Origin: Silene conica
Lineage: Eukaryota; Streptophyta; Magnoliopsida; Caryophyllales; Caryophyllaceae
Direction: 5' to 3'
NCBI GenBank assembly: GCA_029255685.2
Contig: CM055312.2
Span: 14,718,649 to 14,782,648, forward strand
DNA: 64,000 nt
The position numbers were made by a program, and so were the translations under genes. The notes beneath the pieces are model-generated. The model ran no database searches. It saw only the letters and a list, made by a program, of their open reading frames with translations, and was not told the DNA's origin. Shown here one piece after another: positions 21,941 through 31,682 of this stretch; the stretch's first letter is position 1, and the number at the start of each line of letters is the position of its first letter.

Positions 21941-22588
21941 ACTAGTTTTTGTCCCATGCAAAATTGCACAGGTTTATTTTTAGGAAAATTATCGTGGATA
22001 ATTAACATTTACAAAATAGTGATCATAATATGTGGATATTTTGTACTCAATTTTTGTTATGTTGACAATACGTTAAAATGCACGTTCAAATTAAGGTTTT
22101 TAACATCGAATCGAGTACCTAAAAATGTAAATATCACTATACAATATAATTTGGTACTAGTATTTATTGTAATTTATGATAATTATGTATTATTTATTGT
22201 AATATTGATTTTTAGTCATAAATCATTATTTAATAATTATGTACAAATCGACATTAACATTATAATATATAATATATAATATATAATATATAATATATAA
22301 CATATATATAATATATATAACATATAATATATAACATATAACATATAACATATAATATAGAAGTTGACGTTATAAATATAATCGTTTATGTATAAATTAT
22401 TGTTTAAGAAATAAATCATAATTAGACCGTAATATTTACACAACGAAGATAAATGTTGGGAGTTATTCAGAAATTAATTAAGCAAACTTTATTGTGGGTC
22501 CCACCATAAATGACTTAAAAAAAATTAAATGTTGAATCAATGACGTGGCTTCACCAGAAATCATTAAATGTTTCTGTATTAATATAGA
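21941..22588 (-). mobile_element. Small non-autonomous Helitron
   Basis: On the minus strand it starts TCTATATTAATACAGAAAC and ends with the hairpin CCTGTGCAATTTTGCATGGG followed by ACAAAAACTAGT. It lies between A (21940) and T (22589). The middle is filled with ATAATATATA-type simple repeat (22258-22360). A relative of its 5' part (the GGGTCCCACCAT phrase) occurs at 60183-60276. Confidence 0.75.
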
Positions 22589-22624
22589 TAATATTTTGGA
22601 AAAAAAATGAAAAACTGTAGTTAT

Positions 22625-22679
22625 GGAGAATCGAACCTGGGATGCAAGAATATAGAAAGCCCAAAAGTTACAAGCTAAA
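22625..22679 (-). promoter_or_regulatory. tRNA-like A/B box pair in the hAT right arm
   Basis: On the minus strand, TTTAGCTTGTAAC (22667-22679) resembles an A-box arm, and GGTTCGATTCTCC (22625-22637) is a good B box about 40 bases on. It recalls the tRNA-like stretch in the hAT element at 7-326. No complete tRNA fold is seen. Confidence 0.3.
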
Positions 22680-22822
22680 TCATTGTGTCATTCTACATTT
22701 CATAATTAATAGTCTTACTAATTGATATATATTCTTAATTTAACTTTAGTAGGCCCCAAAAAATCGGGGGCCCTGTGCGCCCGCACGGCCTGCACCCCCT
22801 AAAAGACGGCCCTGCATGAGCC

Positions 22823-23559
22823 TGAAGAAATAAGAGTCTAAGCTAAAATTTGAGGACTGTCTGTCTTAGTATGTTTTGTCGATCTACTCATATTCGAGTT
22901 GGTACTCTTGTAATTTGTTGGAGGCATGAACAAAAGTTCAAATGTACATCTACGACTAGGATTGATATGAATGTTGGAAATTATAAAACCTTGTTTTTGA
23001 GTTTTGTAAATGTGGATGTCATACCTAATGTATCAATATTCTGCTCAAGCAAAGAAGTCTGTCCCTGACCTAAAATATCTCTGTTCAGCACAGCCTTAAT
23101 GTGACAAACAATTTCGGTCCCCACTTTCAGACTAAATTTTACTAAATTAGGAAAGAATTAAAAGTGCACACAAATTCATTACTTCTATGGCTGAATGTTC
23201 TCATATGTAAAGGTGGCCATCAGTACGGGTTAATACGATCCCGTCCTTTTCAGTCTCTTTGCGCACCGCCTGGCCCATATTGACTTGGCCCGCCTCAATT
23301 CGATTACCCTCCCTGGCCTGGTCCGGGTCAGGAAACTCAAAATCGGCCCACCCCTAACTCAATTGCTTAGGATAAAACAAATTTACATAGGCTCGAAAAG
23401 TTATCTTTAACAGAGTCATTCAACTCGAGATATAATGTCCAAACAATAATTAATCATCCTATATATTAAAGCAACAATTACAGTGCTGATGTGTATATTT
23501 TTTTTTTTTTTTTTTTCAATAGAATGACCCACCCATGTTCAGTTTTTTGTGTATATTTA
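22823..23559. other. Unassigned MULE interior
   Basis: I see no coding frame of known family. At 23210-23360 a GC-rich block (GGTGGCCATC ... GGCCCACCCCT) looks like a worn hAT MITE, but no target duplication could be found. A T run lies at about 23492-23516. Confidence 0.4.
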
Positions 23560-24033
23560 ATTATACAAAGTGGTCTACGGGCTGAATAAACCAATGTAGG
23601 TCGGCGTTTGATGTAGTTTCAGTTGCGGCGAGGAAGATCCATAAAACACTGTATGGCCTCGACTCTTGACATGTGGGCCTTACGGGTGCGTATGTATGAC
23701 ATTGTCAAAAACGGTCATTTTGACTCTCCCACTGGCCGACGACACTGATAGTCCAGTTAAACAACGATGCAGAGACGGTAAAATATTCCCCGGACATCGA
23801 ATGATGAGTCCCACAACCTCTGCTGCCGGTAAACTCGACTCAATGTATGCTGGTATCTGCTCAAACGCGCAGGTGTCACACAACACTCATCAAAAACTAT
23901 CTTGTAGATGTCGTATCTATAATCTCTCTAAGACACTAGTCTCTCAAGACAAAGTGGTCATCTTCCCGACCCCGGGCAGCATGCGATATTACCCGATAAC
24001 CACAATGACCATCATTTCCCACATCTACCCAAC
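23560..24033 (-). pseudogene. OTU-like tail of the MULE transposase gene, broken
   Basis: On the minus strand, just across the gypsy block from the transposase, WVDVGNDGHCGYRVI (about 23989-24033) matches the D-G-N/H-C-G-F/Y-R motif of an OTU-type cysteine protease. A later YIGLF ... DHFV (about 23570-23610) fits the catalytic His region (IGFVN..HFV). Many plant MULE proteins carry such a tail after the transposase. The reading frame is broken by several stops and shifts, so it is not functional. The segment that would join it to the transposase is missing or replaced by the insertion at 24034-26845. Confidence 0.5.
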
Positions 24034-24765
24034 TGTAAAACCCCTCGCGAAAGCGGAAATATAAACATACAAAAGTACTAAAGATGCAGCGGAATAAAAA
24101 CTTTTTAAAGTAAACAACATGCGAGATGTCTTAAACTGAAACGGAAACTGAAACTGAAATAAAACCAAAATAGATAAGTAACAGTTCTAAGTATCAAACC
24201 AAATATGTACAACAGCCTGGGATGGAACATCCATACAGGCACCAAAACAACTGTATCAAAAGACTAAGAGTCTAGCTAGGCGATATAAGTGTAAGTCATA
24301 TGATGACAACAGGATCATCACTCGCTAGCCCTCTCGTGAACCCCGCTCCAACCTGCATGTACCTACATACATGAAAACATGTACGCCACAATCAGTGGGG
24401 AGTGACTAGAGTTCTCCTAGCCACCTTTTGTGACAACACGAAACACATAAAGCAATACAGAATACTCCAACATATATAAACATGTGAAGCATAAACAACT
24501 CATCAACTGTTCTCATACTATCATGCAAACTCTAGTGCACGGCTCTCAACCAACTTCATAAACCGTTAGGAAGGAGAGCCGGTTTCCCTACTGGTTACCC
24601 AGTCGGGGGGGTCTTTCAATCCAACTATTTATGAAACCGATCATAGAGTCATCCAATGCTTTGGATGAACAAACTATATCTCAAACAATATAAACACCAA
24701 CTTCATCATGCATATCTGACACTGTACCAACCTAGGCAAGCAGATATAACATAAGCACTGACAAT

Positions 24766-25213
24766 GGGTCCAGAGGTGAACTTAACACATATCCCACTAC
24801 CAAACAAATCAAGTAAAGGGTCCAGAGGTGAACTTAACACATATCCCTATACTTTACAATTCAGGAAAAGGGTCCATAGGTGAGCTTAACACATATCCCT
24901 AATCATCCAAAAGCAAAGGGTCCAGAGGTGAGCTTAACACATATCCCAATGCTACAAACAAGTATTGGGTCCAGAGGTGAGCTTAACACATATCCCAATA
25001 CACAGCTATCGCACAACGGGTCCAGAGGTGAGCTTAACACATATCCCGTGTACGACAACCGTTCACGTGTCAGGTCCAGAGGTGAGCTTAACACATATCC
25101 TGACACGCCACAAGCAAAACACGTAACGGGTCCAGAGGTGAGCTTAACACATATCCCGTCACGCGATATACAAAACACGTAATGGGTCCAGAGGTGAGCT
25201 TAACACATATCCC
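24766..25213 (+). repeat. Nine-copy array of stem-loop repeats
   Basis: Nine copies start at 24766, 24818, 24870, 24918, 24967, 25018, 25072, 25128 and 25184, with a spacing of 48-56 bases. Each has the core TCCAGAGGTGARCTTAACAC followed by ATAT. Bases on each side of the core are mutually complementary yet differ between copies: GTATTGGG/CCCAATAC in copy 5, CGTGTCAGG/CCTGACACG in copy 7, AGTAAAGGG/CCCTATACT in copy 2. The frames running through the array on both strands are products of the repeat, not genes. Confidence 0.9.
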
Positions 25214-25520
25214 GTCACGCGACATCCAACTTAACCGTTAACATCCAAAGATAGAAACTAACCTATAGTTCTAACTTCTTAAACCACTAATCGACACTTA
25301 ATTGATCCCGGGAACTAAGACGAGGGAGAGTCGGTTTCCCTTTCGGTTACCCGACCGGGGGGTCTCTATCCTCACTCCATTCCCGAACCCAATATAGTGT
25401 CGCCCGTCCTCCGGGGGCCTCAAATACATATCAAAGAAGCAAGGAACGAGTTTCAATCAAAACCGATTAAGCGTTTGAAAGTTACGAACGATTATAAACA
25501 AAAACAGCTTACAGGGATCC

Positions 25521-25889
25521 CCAGCCGGTCGGCAGGCAGCCGGTCGGCCGGCTGGTGACCCTCTCAGCCTTTCTCTTTTTAAAACAAGGAACCACAAGGG
25601 ACTCCCAGCCGGTCGGCAAGCAGCCGGTCGGCCGGCTGGGAACCCATAATCCTAGCCTTCATAAACTCGTAAACCATCCCCACATGTACTCCCAGCCGGC
25701 TGGCAGGCGGCCGGTCTGCCGGCTGGGCTCCCCTCTTCCTTATGTTCATCGCAAAACAAACACAAAACACCACACAAGAGACTACCAGCCGGTCGGCAGG
25801 CAGCCGGTCGGCCGGCTGGCAGCCTCAAGCCAAATTTCTCAGAAATCGCAAAAACACACAAGACGCGCTCCCAGCCGGTCGACCGGCTC
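25521..25889. repeat. Five GC-rich palindromic cassettes (CCGGTCGGCCGG type)
   Basis: Cassettes of about 36 bp lie at 25521-25556, 25605-25640, 25691-25727, 25785-25820 and, shorter, 25871-25889. Each reads roughly CAGCCGGTCGGCAGG then CAGCCGGTCGGCCGGCTGG. They are separated by AT-rich spacers of 45-65 bases. They lie in the gypsy LTR-like block. Confidence 0.85.
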
Positions 25890-26845
25890 AGAGAGCCTGA
25901 TACGAAATTCGTGATTTTCCAGCCAATACTAAACTTCATAAATCGACACCAAAATTCAAGCATTGCTACAATTGATGTTTACCCAACATTATAAATCATC
26001 CAATACTACTATTCTAACAGCACACAAATCCCATAACAATCCTCAAACGATTATATCAAGTATCCGTCACAAAATGTGTAAATTTTCAGAAAACAACATA
26101 TGAGCATGTGAACATCAACAAGCATGAATTCATCACAATAAAACATTCCTAATCATGTTACTAAGTCCTTTAAACATTATACTTTAACAAAAATCAGAAA
26201 CTAACATAAGAACACATCAAACTTGCTAATATTCACATTAAGGCCGAGTTTCTCATTATCGTCACCTTAAAATGCACTCCGGCTAAAGATCCTCCTCTAC
26301 CACGAAGCTATCGATGTCCGGGTTGTCCAATCCTTCACCTAAAAACACGAAAAACGGGTTTAAGGACTCAAAAACGGAATTCAAGGAAAACAGCCCCATT
26401 TTCGAAATTGACGAAACACAAAATGAAAGTGATAGATGGCTTGGAAATTAAATGAGGATTCCGAAAATGCTATTGTTACCTCGATTTGATTAACGGATGA
26501 TGGAGAAAAGATCAAAAGAAGATGTTAACAATGGAGGTTTTAGAAGGAATAAGGTTTACAGTGGAAATATTGTGAAGGAGATGAATTATGTCGACAAAAG
26601 GGGTTTTAGGGATTTAAGTAAGTGTCCTTTCCGATTCAATTAAACGGGTTAGGATACTTGAACGGATATTAAGATGTGAGTTTAAGTTTACCAAGTTTGT
26701 ATTCGTCTTAAGGACTTAAGGTTCTTAAGACGGATCTTACTAATTAAATTAAAATCTTTCACAATAAATTATTAAAATATTTTTTTATTACTTAAAATAA
26801 TTTAAAACGCTTAAAATAGATTTTACGAAAATACGGGATGTTACA

Positions 26846-28410
26846 ATACCATCAAAGAATTCCCATAATGCTTCGGGGACCCCCAATTTTTTACTCCAAC
26901 TGGACAAAAGTCCCTTAGTGTAGTCGGTCTCCAATGGTGCACCAATCGGTCCTTCATCAAAATATTCGATGCGCATTTCGCGGCTTACTCCTCGATACTT
27001 CTAAATCATGTCTAATCTTCGGGTGTTGAGCTTCAAGCATGGAGTGAATACGATCCCACATAGTATCAAGGTTTAAGTTATGACTCTTCAACCAAGACTT
27101 CAAAAGGGAATGAGAGGACTCTTCCCGGGAAGTGGCTGTGTTTCCAAGGTGGAAGTACTGGTTTGTATATAAAGCAACGAACTTCTTCCCTTATTTACCC
27201 CATGTTTTGATGACATAACTAGCCAACACTTCCCAATTTGCACAAAAAGAATCTCATGCACTCTTAAACTCATCAACGGTGGATGCATTGATCACGTGGT
27301 ACCAACCGCTTTCTTTACTGTGCATGATCATATCTTTGTACCATATAAAATTCTTCCAAGAAAGTGCTTCTTTCTCCATAGCCCGGTTCAAATGCCAACG
27401 ACACAAAAGGTGAGAAGTGCTCGGATAAAGGGACTCAATAACGGCGATCAAACCCAACTCCCGATCAGTGACAAAGGCAGAAATAGATTAACCCGTCCAA
27501 CTAAGTAACTCCTCTAATCTCCCCAACATCCACCCATAATCGGCTTCACTTTCTGATGGAAGGAACACGGTAGCAATTAAGAAGAAGGAACCACACAGTG
27601 TTAACGCCAACAACCTCAACAAGAGCAATTTTGTTTGCGTTGGTCTTGTACGTAGAGTCAATAAGAGCCACATGTGGGTAAGCACGAAAGAGTTTAACGG
27701 CATCTGGATGAGACATAAAAACATGACTGAGCTCCTTTGAATCGGGATCTGATTTGTGCCACTCCACATATTGAGCAGCAACTGCTAGAGCCAACAGTTG
27801 TTGAGTGGGATTCCACGTTCCTCTTATTTCACGCCGAACCTTGTTTGCCTCGCTATAAATTTGGGCGCTTGTAGGTTGGGGTTTATTCGGGGTCCTTTGA
27901 TGAAGACCATTTTTAATATCTCTTGGCGGAGTCGATGCCCGGACTTGTTGTCTCACGAAATCTTTCTCTTTGGCATCCAAACCAGCATAATGTCTATCCC
28001 CATCTTTGTACTTTGTTACTTCGTGGTTGTGATATTCACCCTTCTCCGAAGTCAAAATGTTCCAAACAACCAACTCTTTCCCATTTATATCATTAGCGTA
28101 GTTCTACACGGCTCGAACCCAAAACAAACAATCGCACTTAGCTGTCCCTTTCTTCTTAGGCTTCTCGTGTTTTTTGGGATCGAATTTCTTTCTGGTTCAG
28201 CCGTACCTTGAACAACGAAAGTATGAGCCGAGCAACTCCGGTTGTTTACGATTTTTGGCCCCATTTGTTGCTTTTACTAAGGCAAACCCGTTATCAAAGG
28301 CTATTTTATGAGCCCAGTCAAACGCCTCATCCCGACTCACAAAACATGTTTCCGTCTCAAATAGGTGGTTGTAATTAACACCATTTACACCAAACTTCTC
28401 AAACGAATTC
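26846..28410 (-). pseudogene. MULE transposase (FAR1-related), broken
   Basis: On the minus strand the pieces read in order. First comes a FAR1-type DNA-binding start near 28410-28190 (YNHLFETETCFVSRDEAFDW). Then comes a domain at about 27546-28073 with HNHEVTKYKDGDRHYAGL and the DSTYKTN phrase that begins the MULE transposase core, then DREL-like GLIAVIESLYPSTSHLLCRW (about 27400-27457), and last the GNTATSREESSHSLLKSWL segment (about 27080-27160). Frame changes and stops separate the pieces, for example near 27640, 27480 and 28200, so it cannot make a whole protein. Domesticated relatives are FHY3/FAR1; this copy is clearly an element gene because it lies between MULE end repeats. Confidence 0.85.
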
Positions 28411-28534
28411 TGTTAACACGCAAAATTAATAATAATTATATTCTAAAATATGAAAAAAAAATACCTAAATTTATGTAAAAAACTTAAGAAAAAGACGGAA
28501 AACCAATTTAATAGTCTGATTCATGAAGGGGCTT

Positions 28535-28850
28535 TGAATGTTCACGTCCAACACCAGGTTGGACGTGAATAGTACACGTCCAGTCCATTAAAGGACGTGC
28601 ACTATACACATCCCAGCCCAGTATGGACGTGCGTTTTACGCGTCCCTGTCCATGATGGACTTTAAATCTGGACGTCCAGTCCATATGGGACGTTGAATTT
28701 GCACGTTCTAGTCCAAGAAGGACGTGTGAATTCAACATCTCCATCCATGGGGGACGTTGATTATTCACGTCCAGATCCATGTTGGATGTTGAATTCACGC
28801 GTCCCTCTCCATTATGGATGTTGAGTTTTCACGTCCCTCTTCATTATGGA
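28535..28850. repeat. Right subterminal CACGTCC / GGACGT repeats of the MULE
   Basis: About ten units of 25-35 bases combine CACGTCC, CCATNNNGGAC and GACGTTGAATT words. They lie between the transposase start and the right end repeat and mirror 18668-18866. The short frame across them is not a gene. Confidence 0.65.
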
Positions 28851-29448
28851 CATAAATTTTCGTTGGTTATGGGCGCGTGTGTCGTGTCGTGTTCAAGCGA
28901 AATTTCAATGCTATGGGGCATGTCGTGTTGTGTTCATTTCAATACTAATTCTATGAAGACTAATTAACATGTAATTCGATTCATATGAACTAAATGGCTT
29001 GAACATGTAATTCAATAAATACTAATTCGATTCAAATGAAAATAGATTTTTAGTCACTTATCGATGAATCGTTGTTAGCGTTTGACGTTGATTGTTGGTT
29101 GCTTGACATTGAATCGTTATGAGAAAATCGAGTTTTTTTTTGAAGTGTTGTTGTTTGGGAGAGTTTGGGAGAGTTTAGAGGAGAGAAAAGTTAGAGAGAT
29201 GAAGAGTAAGGACAATGAATGTAAATTTTATGAAAAACGTCGACGATTTGTTATAAAACGTCGACGAAGTTTTATAACCCCCTAAAATAAGTAGTGTTGT
29301 GGGATAAGGTGGTGTATTGTTGTGAGTTAAATCGATTAAAATAAGTATAAAAGTTTACCAAAAATTGACAATGCGACATTATTGTGACTAGACGAAAATA
29401 GAAATTGGGACATATATTTAGAGTAGGGGGAGTATATAATACTCAAGT

Positions 29449-31682
29449 TGTAACACCCCCATTTATTCAAGAGCCTTTAGCAAGACATTCTCAAATAAAT
29501 AGAGCTGTTACCATCTCGGAAAGCACGAGGTAGTGAATAACAAAGTAAAACAATACAAAGTAATTTATATAAAACCGATAGAATTCAAACTTTAATGTTA
29601 CAGGGACTATATGAAGAATAAAAGTACAACTGGCGGCTACACTAGATGTGATGTAGATCTAAGTCGGTCCCAAGTCCGCATCTCCCATTCCCGTCCCAGC
29701 TCCTAGCTCAACTGTCTCTTTCCTGTAGAATCTACTCCCCATTCCGGATCATCGTAGGTGTCACACGAATACACAGGGTCAACCACGAGGTTGAGTAGAA
29801 GAAAGTTAAACAAGCAAACATTATTATAAATAGAAATTCAATCATCTCCACTCCGAATCACAAGGCCCAATTACTCCGCACCGATCACAAGGCCCATTAA
29901 CTCGCACCGATCACAAGGCCCATTAACTCCGCACCGATCACAACGCCCATTAACTCCACACCGATCACAATGCCCATTAACTCCGCACCGATCACAACGC
30001 CCATTAACTCTGCACCGATCACAACGCCCATTTCACATCACCTCATATCGTATCGCCGAATATATAATCAAATATCAAAGTATACCAATCAAATAGTAAT
30101 ATAAATAATCATGGTTATCATCAAATAACAACAGAGTAATCATTATTATATACACCGTATTTCCCCTACCTCGAATTGCAGGGATGCAGATAAATCCAAG
30201 CTCGCTAGAAATGTTCCACATGAAACTCGCTACCTAAACACGTATTCGTAACGAATTAATATCCTTCCCGAACCCCTTAACAAACCACACTTACTATAAA
30301 TAGAAACCTTCCATAAGAGGAAAGTTTCTAAAAATAGAAACTTTCCAAATATAGAAACTCCCGTGACTTAAATAATTCCCGACTCGCATCTTTAATTAGC
30401 ACGACCCAAAACCACAAAGAAATAACAAAATACTAATAACAACAAAATAATAATAATATTAACAATAATAATAATAAATAATAATAATAATATGAAGACC
30501 AAACAACGAAACCCTAAAACCCCTTAACTCGACATATGACCCGACCCATCTACCCCCTTTACAGCCACCGTAACATACCACCACAGTCCACAACCACCAG
30601 CCAACACCCAGCACCGTTCCCAGAACCACCCACTACGCTTGCCACCACCGGCAAACCGATCGATTACTGCCGGCAAGGTGAACCGTGGTCATAAACAGAC
30701 ACGTTTCCTCACCCAGCCACCACAAACCGCCTGCACGAGCGCCCCTGTCGACAGCAGTACCACGCCTGACACAGACCGAGACCACCACCTTTAGCCACCC
30801 TAGCACCCGACCTACAACCGACGGTGGTACCACCGCGTCGACCTTCCCCGGGTCAGCGGTGGTGCCACTCCCAAAACAACCAGTGACCTGTACAAAACAG
30901 AATTCGAAACCAAAACAGAGAACGAACTCCTCCCTACGACACCTTATACGCCACCTGAGACCACCTAGACAACCACCCCAATACTTCCCTGACTACCACC
31001 TGTTCCTCCACCCCAACTATCCTAAAATCGAGAGTCAGAGAAGCGTCGAAACTACGATAAACATGACTGGCCAGACTCGGTTTTAAACGAAATAAGAACG
31101 ATAACATGTACACAGACGCCTGAAAACCGCCTTCTCTGGCGTTACACGGTGGTTGACATATGAACGACAAGGACTAGACACGAGACCCAAACCCCATAGA
31201 TTATCTACACGAAGGAAAACCAGACACAACAACATACACGACTCAAATTTGCATACAAACGCAAATGTACACACAACGAAAAGTAACAGTGTCCGACATA
31301 CCTATTTCTGATCAGATTCGACCACCCTTAAACTGCCCTATGGCCACCGTGAAAACCACCTACGAACTCCTTGCTATGACGCCTGTAGTATGTATGTGTT
31401 TGTGTGAGGATTAGGGTGAACTAGGGTTAGGTTTTCTCTTTGTAAAAGTGACGGCAGAGATAGGGTGTGAACGTTTTGACAAAATGCTAAAGTGTGGGCT
31501 GCATGAAACACACACATCGAGGCCCACCTGATTGTCCCATGGTCACGAGTTCGAACCCCCATGACAACCCAATTCAATACTACTTGGGCAAAATAAATCT
31601 AGTAGCGAAACCGCTTAAAAGAAAACGCTATGGACTCGACTAATTAGCTTAGATATCATAACCGAATTTTCGAGGTATTACA
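29449..31682 (-). repeat. 3' LTR of the large non-coding element
   Basis: This 2234-bp LTR matches 38406-42225 closely apart from small differences in simple repeats and the solo-LTR insertion. It holds the 27-bp tandem array (29861-30030). Matching frames in both LTRs (30685-31086 and 41228-41629) are simply a shared LTR sequence. Confidence 0.9.
29861..30030. repeat. Tandem 27-bp repeat in the left LTR
   Basis: Seven units of the type CTCCGCACCGATCACAANG followed by CCCATTAA. The same array is at 40368-40550, and a diverged, inverted version is in the solo LTR at 36001-36214. Confidence 0.9.

Larger units (their letters stand above)
21634..22814. mobile_element. hAT-type element carrying a Helitron
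   Basis: The left end CAGGGTCGTCTCCGATAT and the complement of the right end, CAGGGCCGTCTTTTAGGGGG, form the inverted repeats. CAAGAGCC (21626-21633) and CATGAGCC (22815-22822) are an 8-bp target duplication with one mismatch. Near each end are GGGGNCCTGTGC / GGGACCCTGTAC phrases. A 648-bp Helitron sits inside, and a tRNA-like stretch lies in the right arm. Confidence 0.78.
24034..26845. mobile_element. Ty3/gypsy LTR-like block (probable solo LTR)
   Basis: It begins TGTAAAACCCCTCGCG and ends ACGGGATGTTACA, the TG...CA pattern of an LTR. Its length, about 2.8 kb, matches the solo LTR at 33842-36599. It sits inside the MULE transposase gene. No 5-bp target duplication is seen (CCAAC at left, ATACC at right), so it may have formed by recombination between two elements or with loss of flanking DNA. 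It holds the stem-loop array (24766-25213) and GC-rich palindromic cassettes (25521-25889). No coding region is seen. The element is broken. Confidence 0.6.
18116..29282 (-). mobile_element. MULE with decayed transposase gene, nested host
   Basis: Terminal inverted repeats of about 45-50 bp lie at 18116-18165 and 29232-29282; both carry GTTTTATAACAAATCGTCGA. The target duplication is TAAAATAA (18108-18115 and 29283-29290; nine bases with one mismatch), confirmed by the unbroken site in the sister MITE at 42275-42569. The minus-strand transposase begins near the right end. Later insertions lie within it: 19855-21318, 21634-22814 and 24034-26845. An exon for a cysteine-rich peptide at 19296-19474 also lies inside. 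Subterminal arrays of CACGTCC words occur near both ends. Confidence 0.82.
17966..29432. mobile_element. Stowaway-type MITE split by an 11-kb MULE
   Basis: The left half (17966-18115) begins CTCCCTCCTATTCTAAATAA. The right half (29283-29432) ends, read inverted, CTCCCCCTACTCTAAATA. The two halves joined match the intact MITE at 42275-42569 closely, including GAGTAAGAAGATTGGAGAGAG on the left and GATTAAAATAAGTATAAA on the right. That sister copy shows the unbroken target, GATTAAAATAAGTAGTG. Confidence 0.85.

Noticed and set aside
23666-24064. 132-codon plus-strand frame
   Set aside because: It runs opposite to the OTU-like relic and crosses into the LTR-like block; it has no known family.
24880-25182. 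Open frames on both strands with repeated SLTHIP or YVLSSPLD phrases
   Set aside because: They follow from translating the tandem repeat. There is no start context and no known family, and both strands are equally open.
24766-25213. CRISPR-like array (30-base repeats with 18-26-base variable spacers)
   Set aside because: The setting is a plant LTR. The repeats vary, and the 'spacers' are partly complementary to each other across the repeat, which spacers of a CRISPR array are not. There are no cas genes.
25555-25963. Frames rich in QPVGR / PAGRPA phrases
   Set aside because: Translation of the GC-rich palindromic cassettes, open on both strands; not genes.
30685-31086. 133-codon frame duplicated exactly at 41228-41629
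   Set aside because: It lies in the two LTRs of one element, which accounts for the duplication. No domain, no codon bias, and an antisense frame of similar length.
31546-31560. tRNA gene suggested by GTTCGAACCC
   Set aside because: Only the TpsiC-like arm is present; no acceptor stem or anticodon arm can be built around it.
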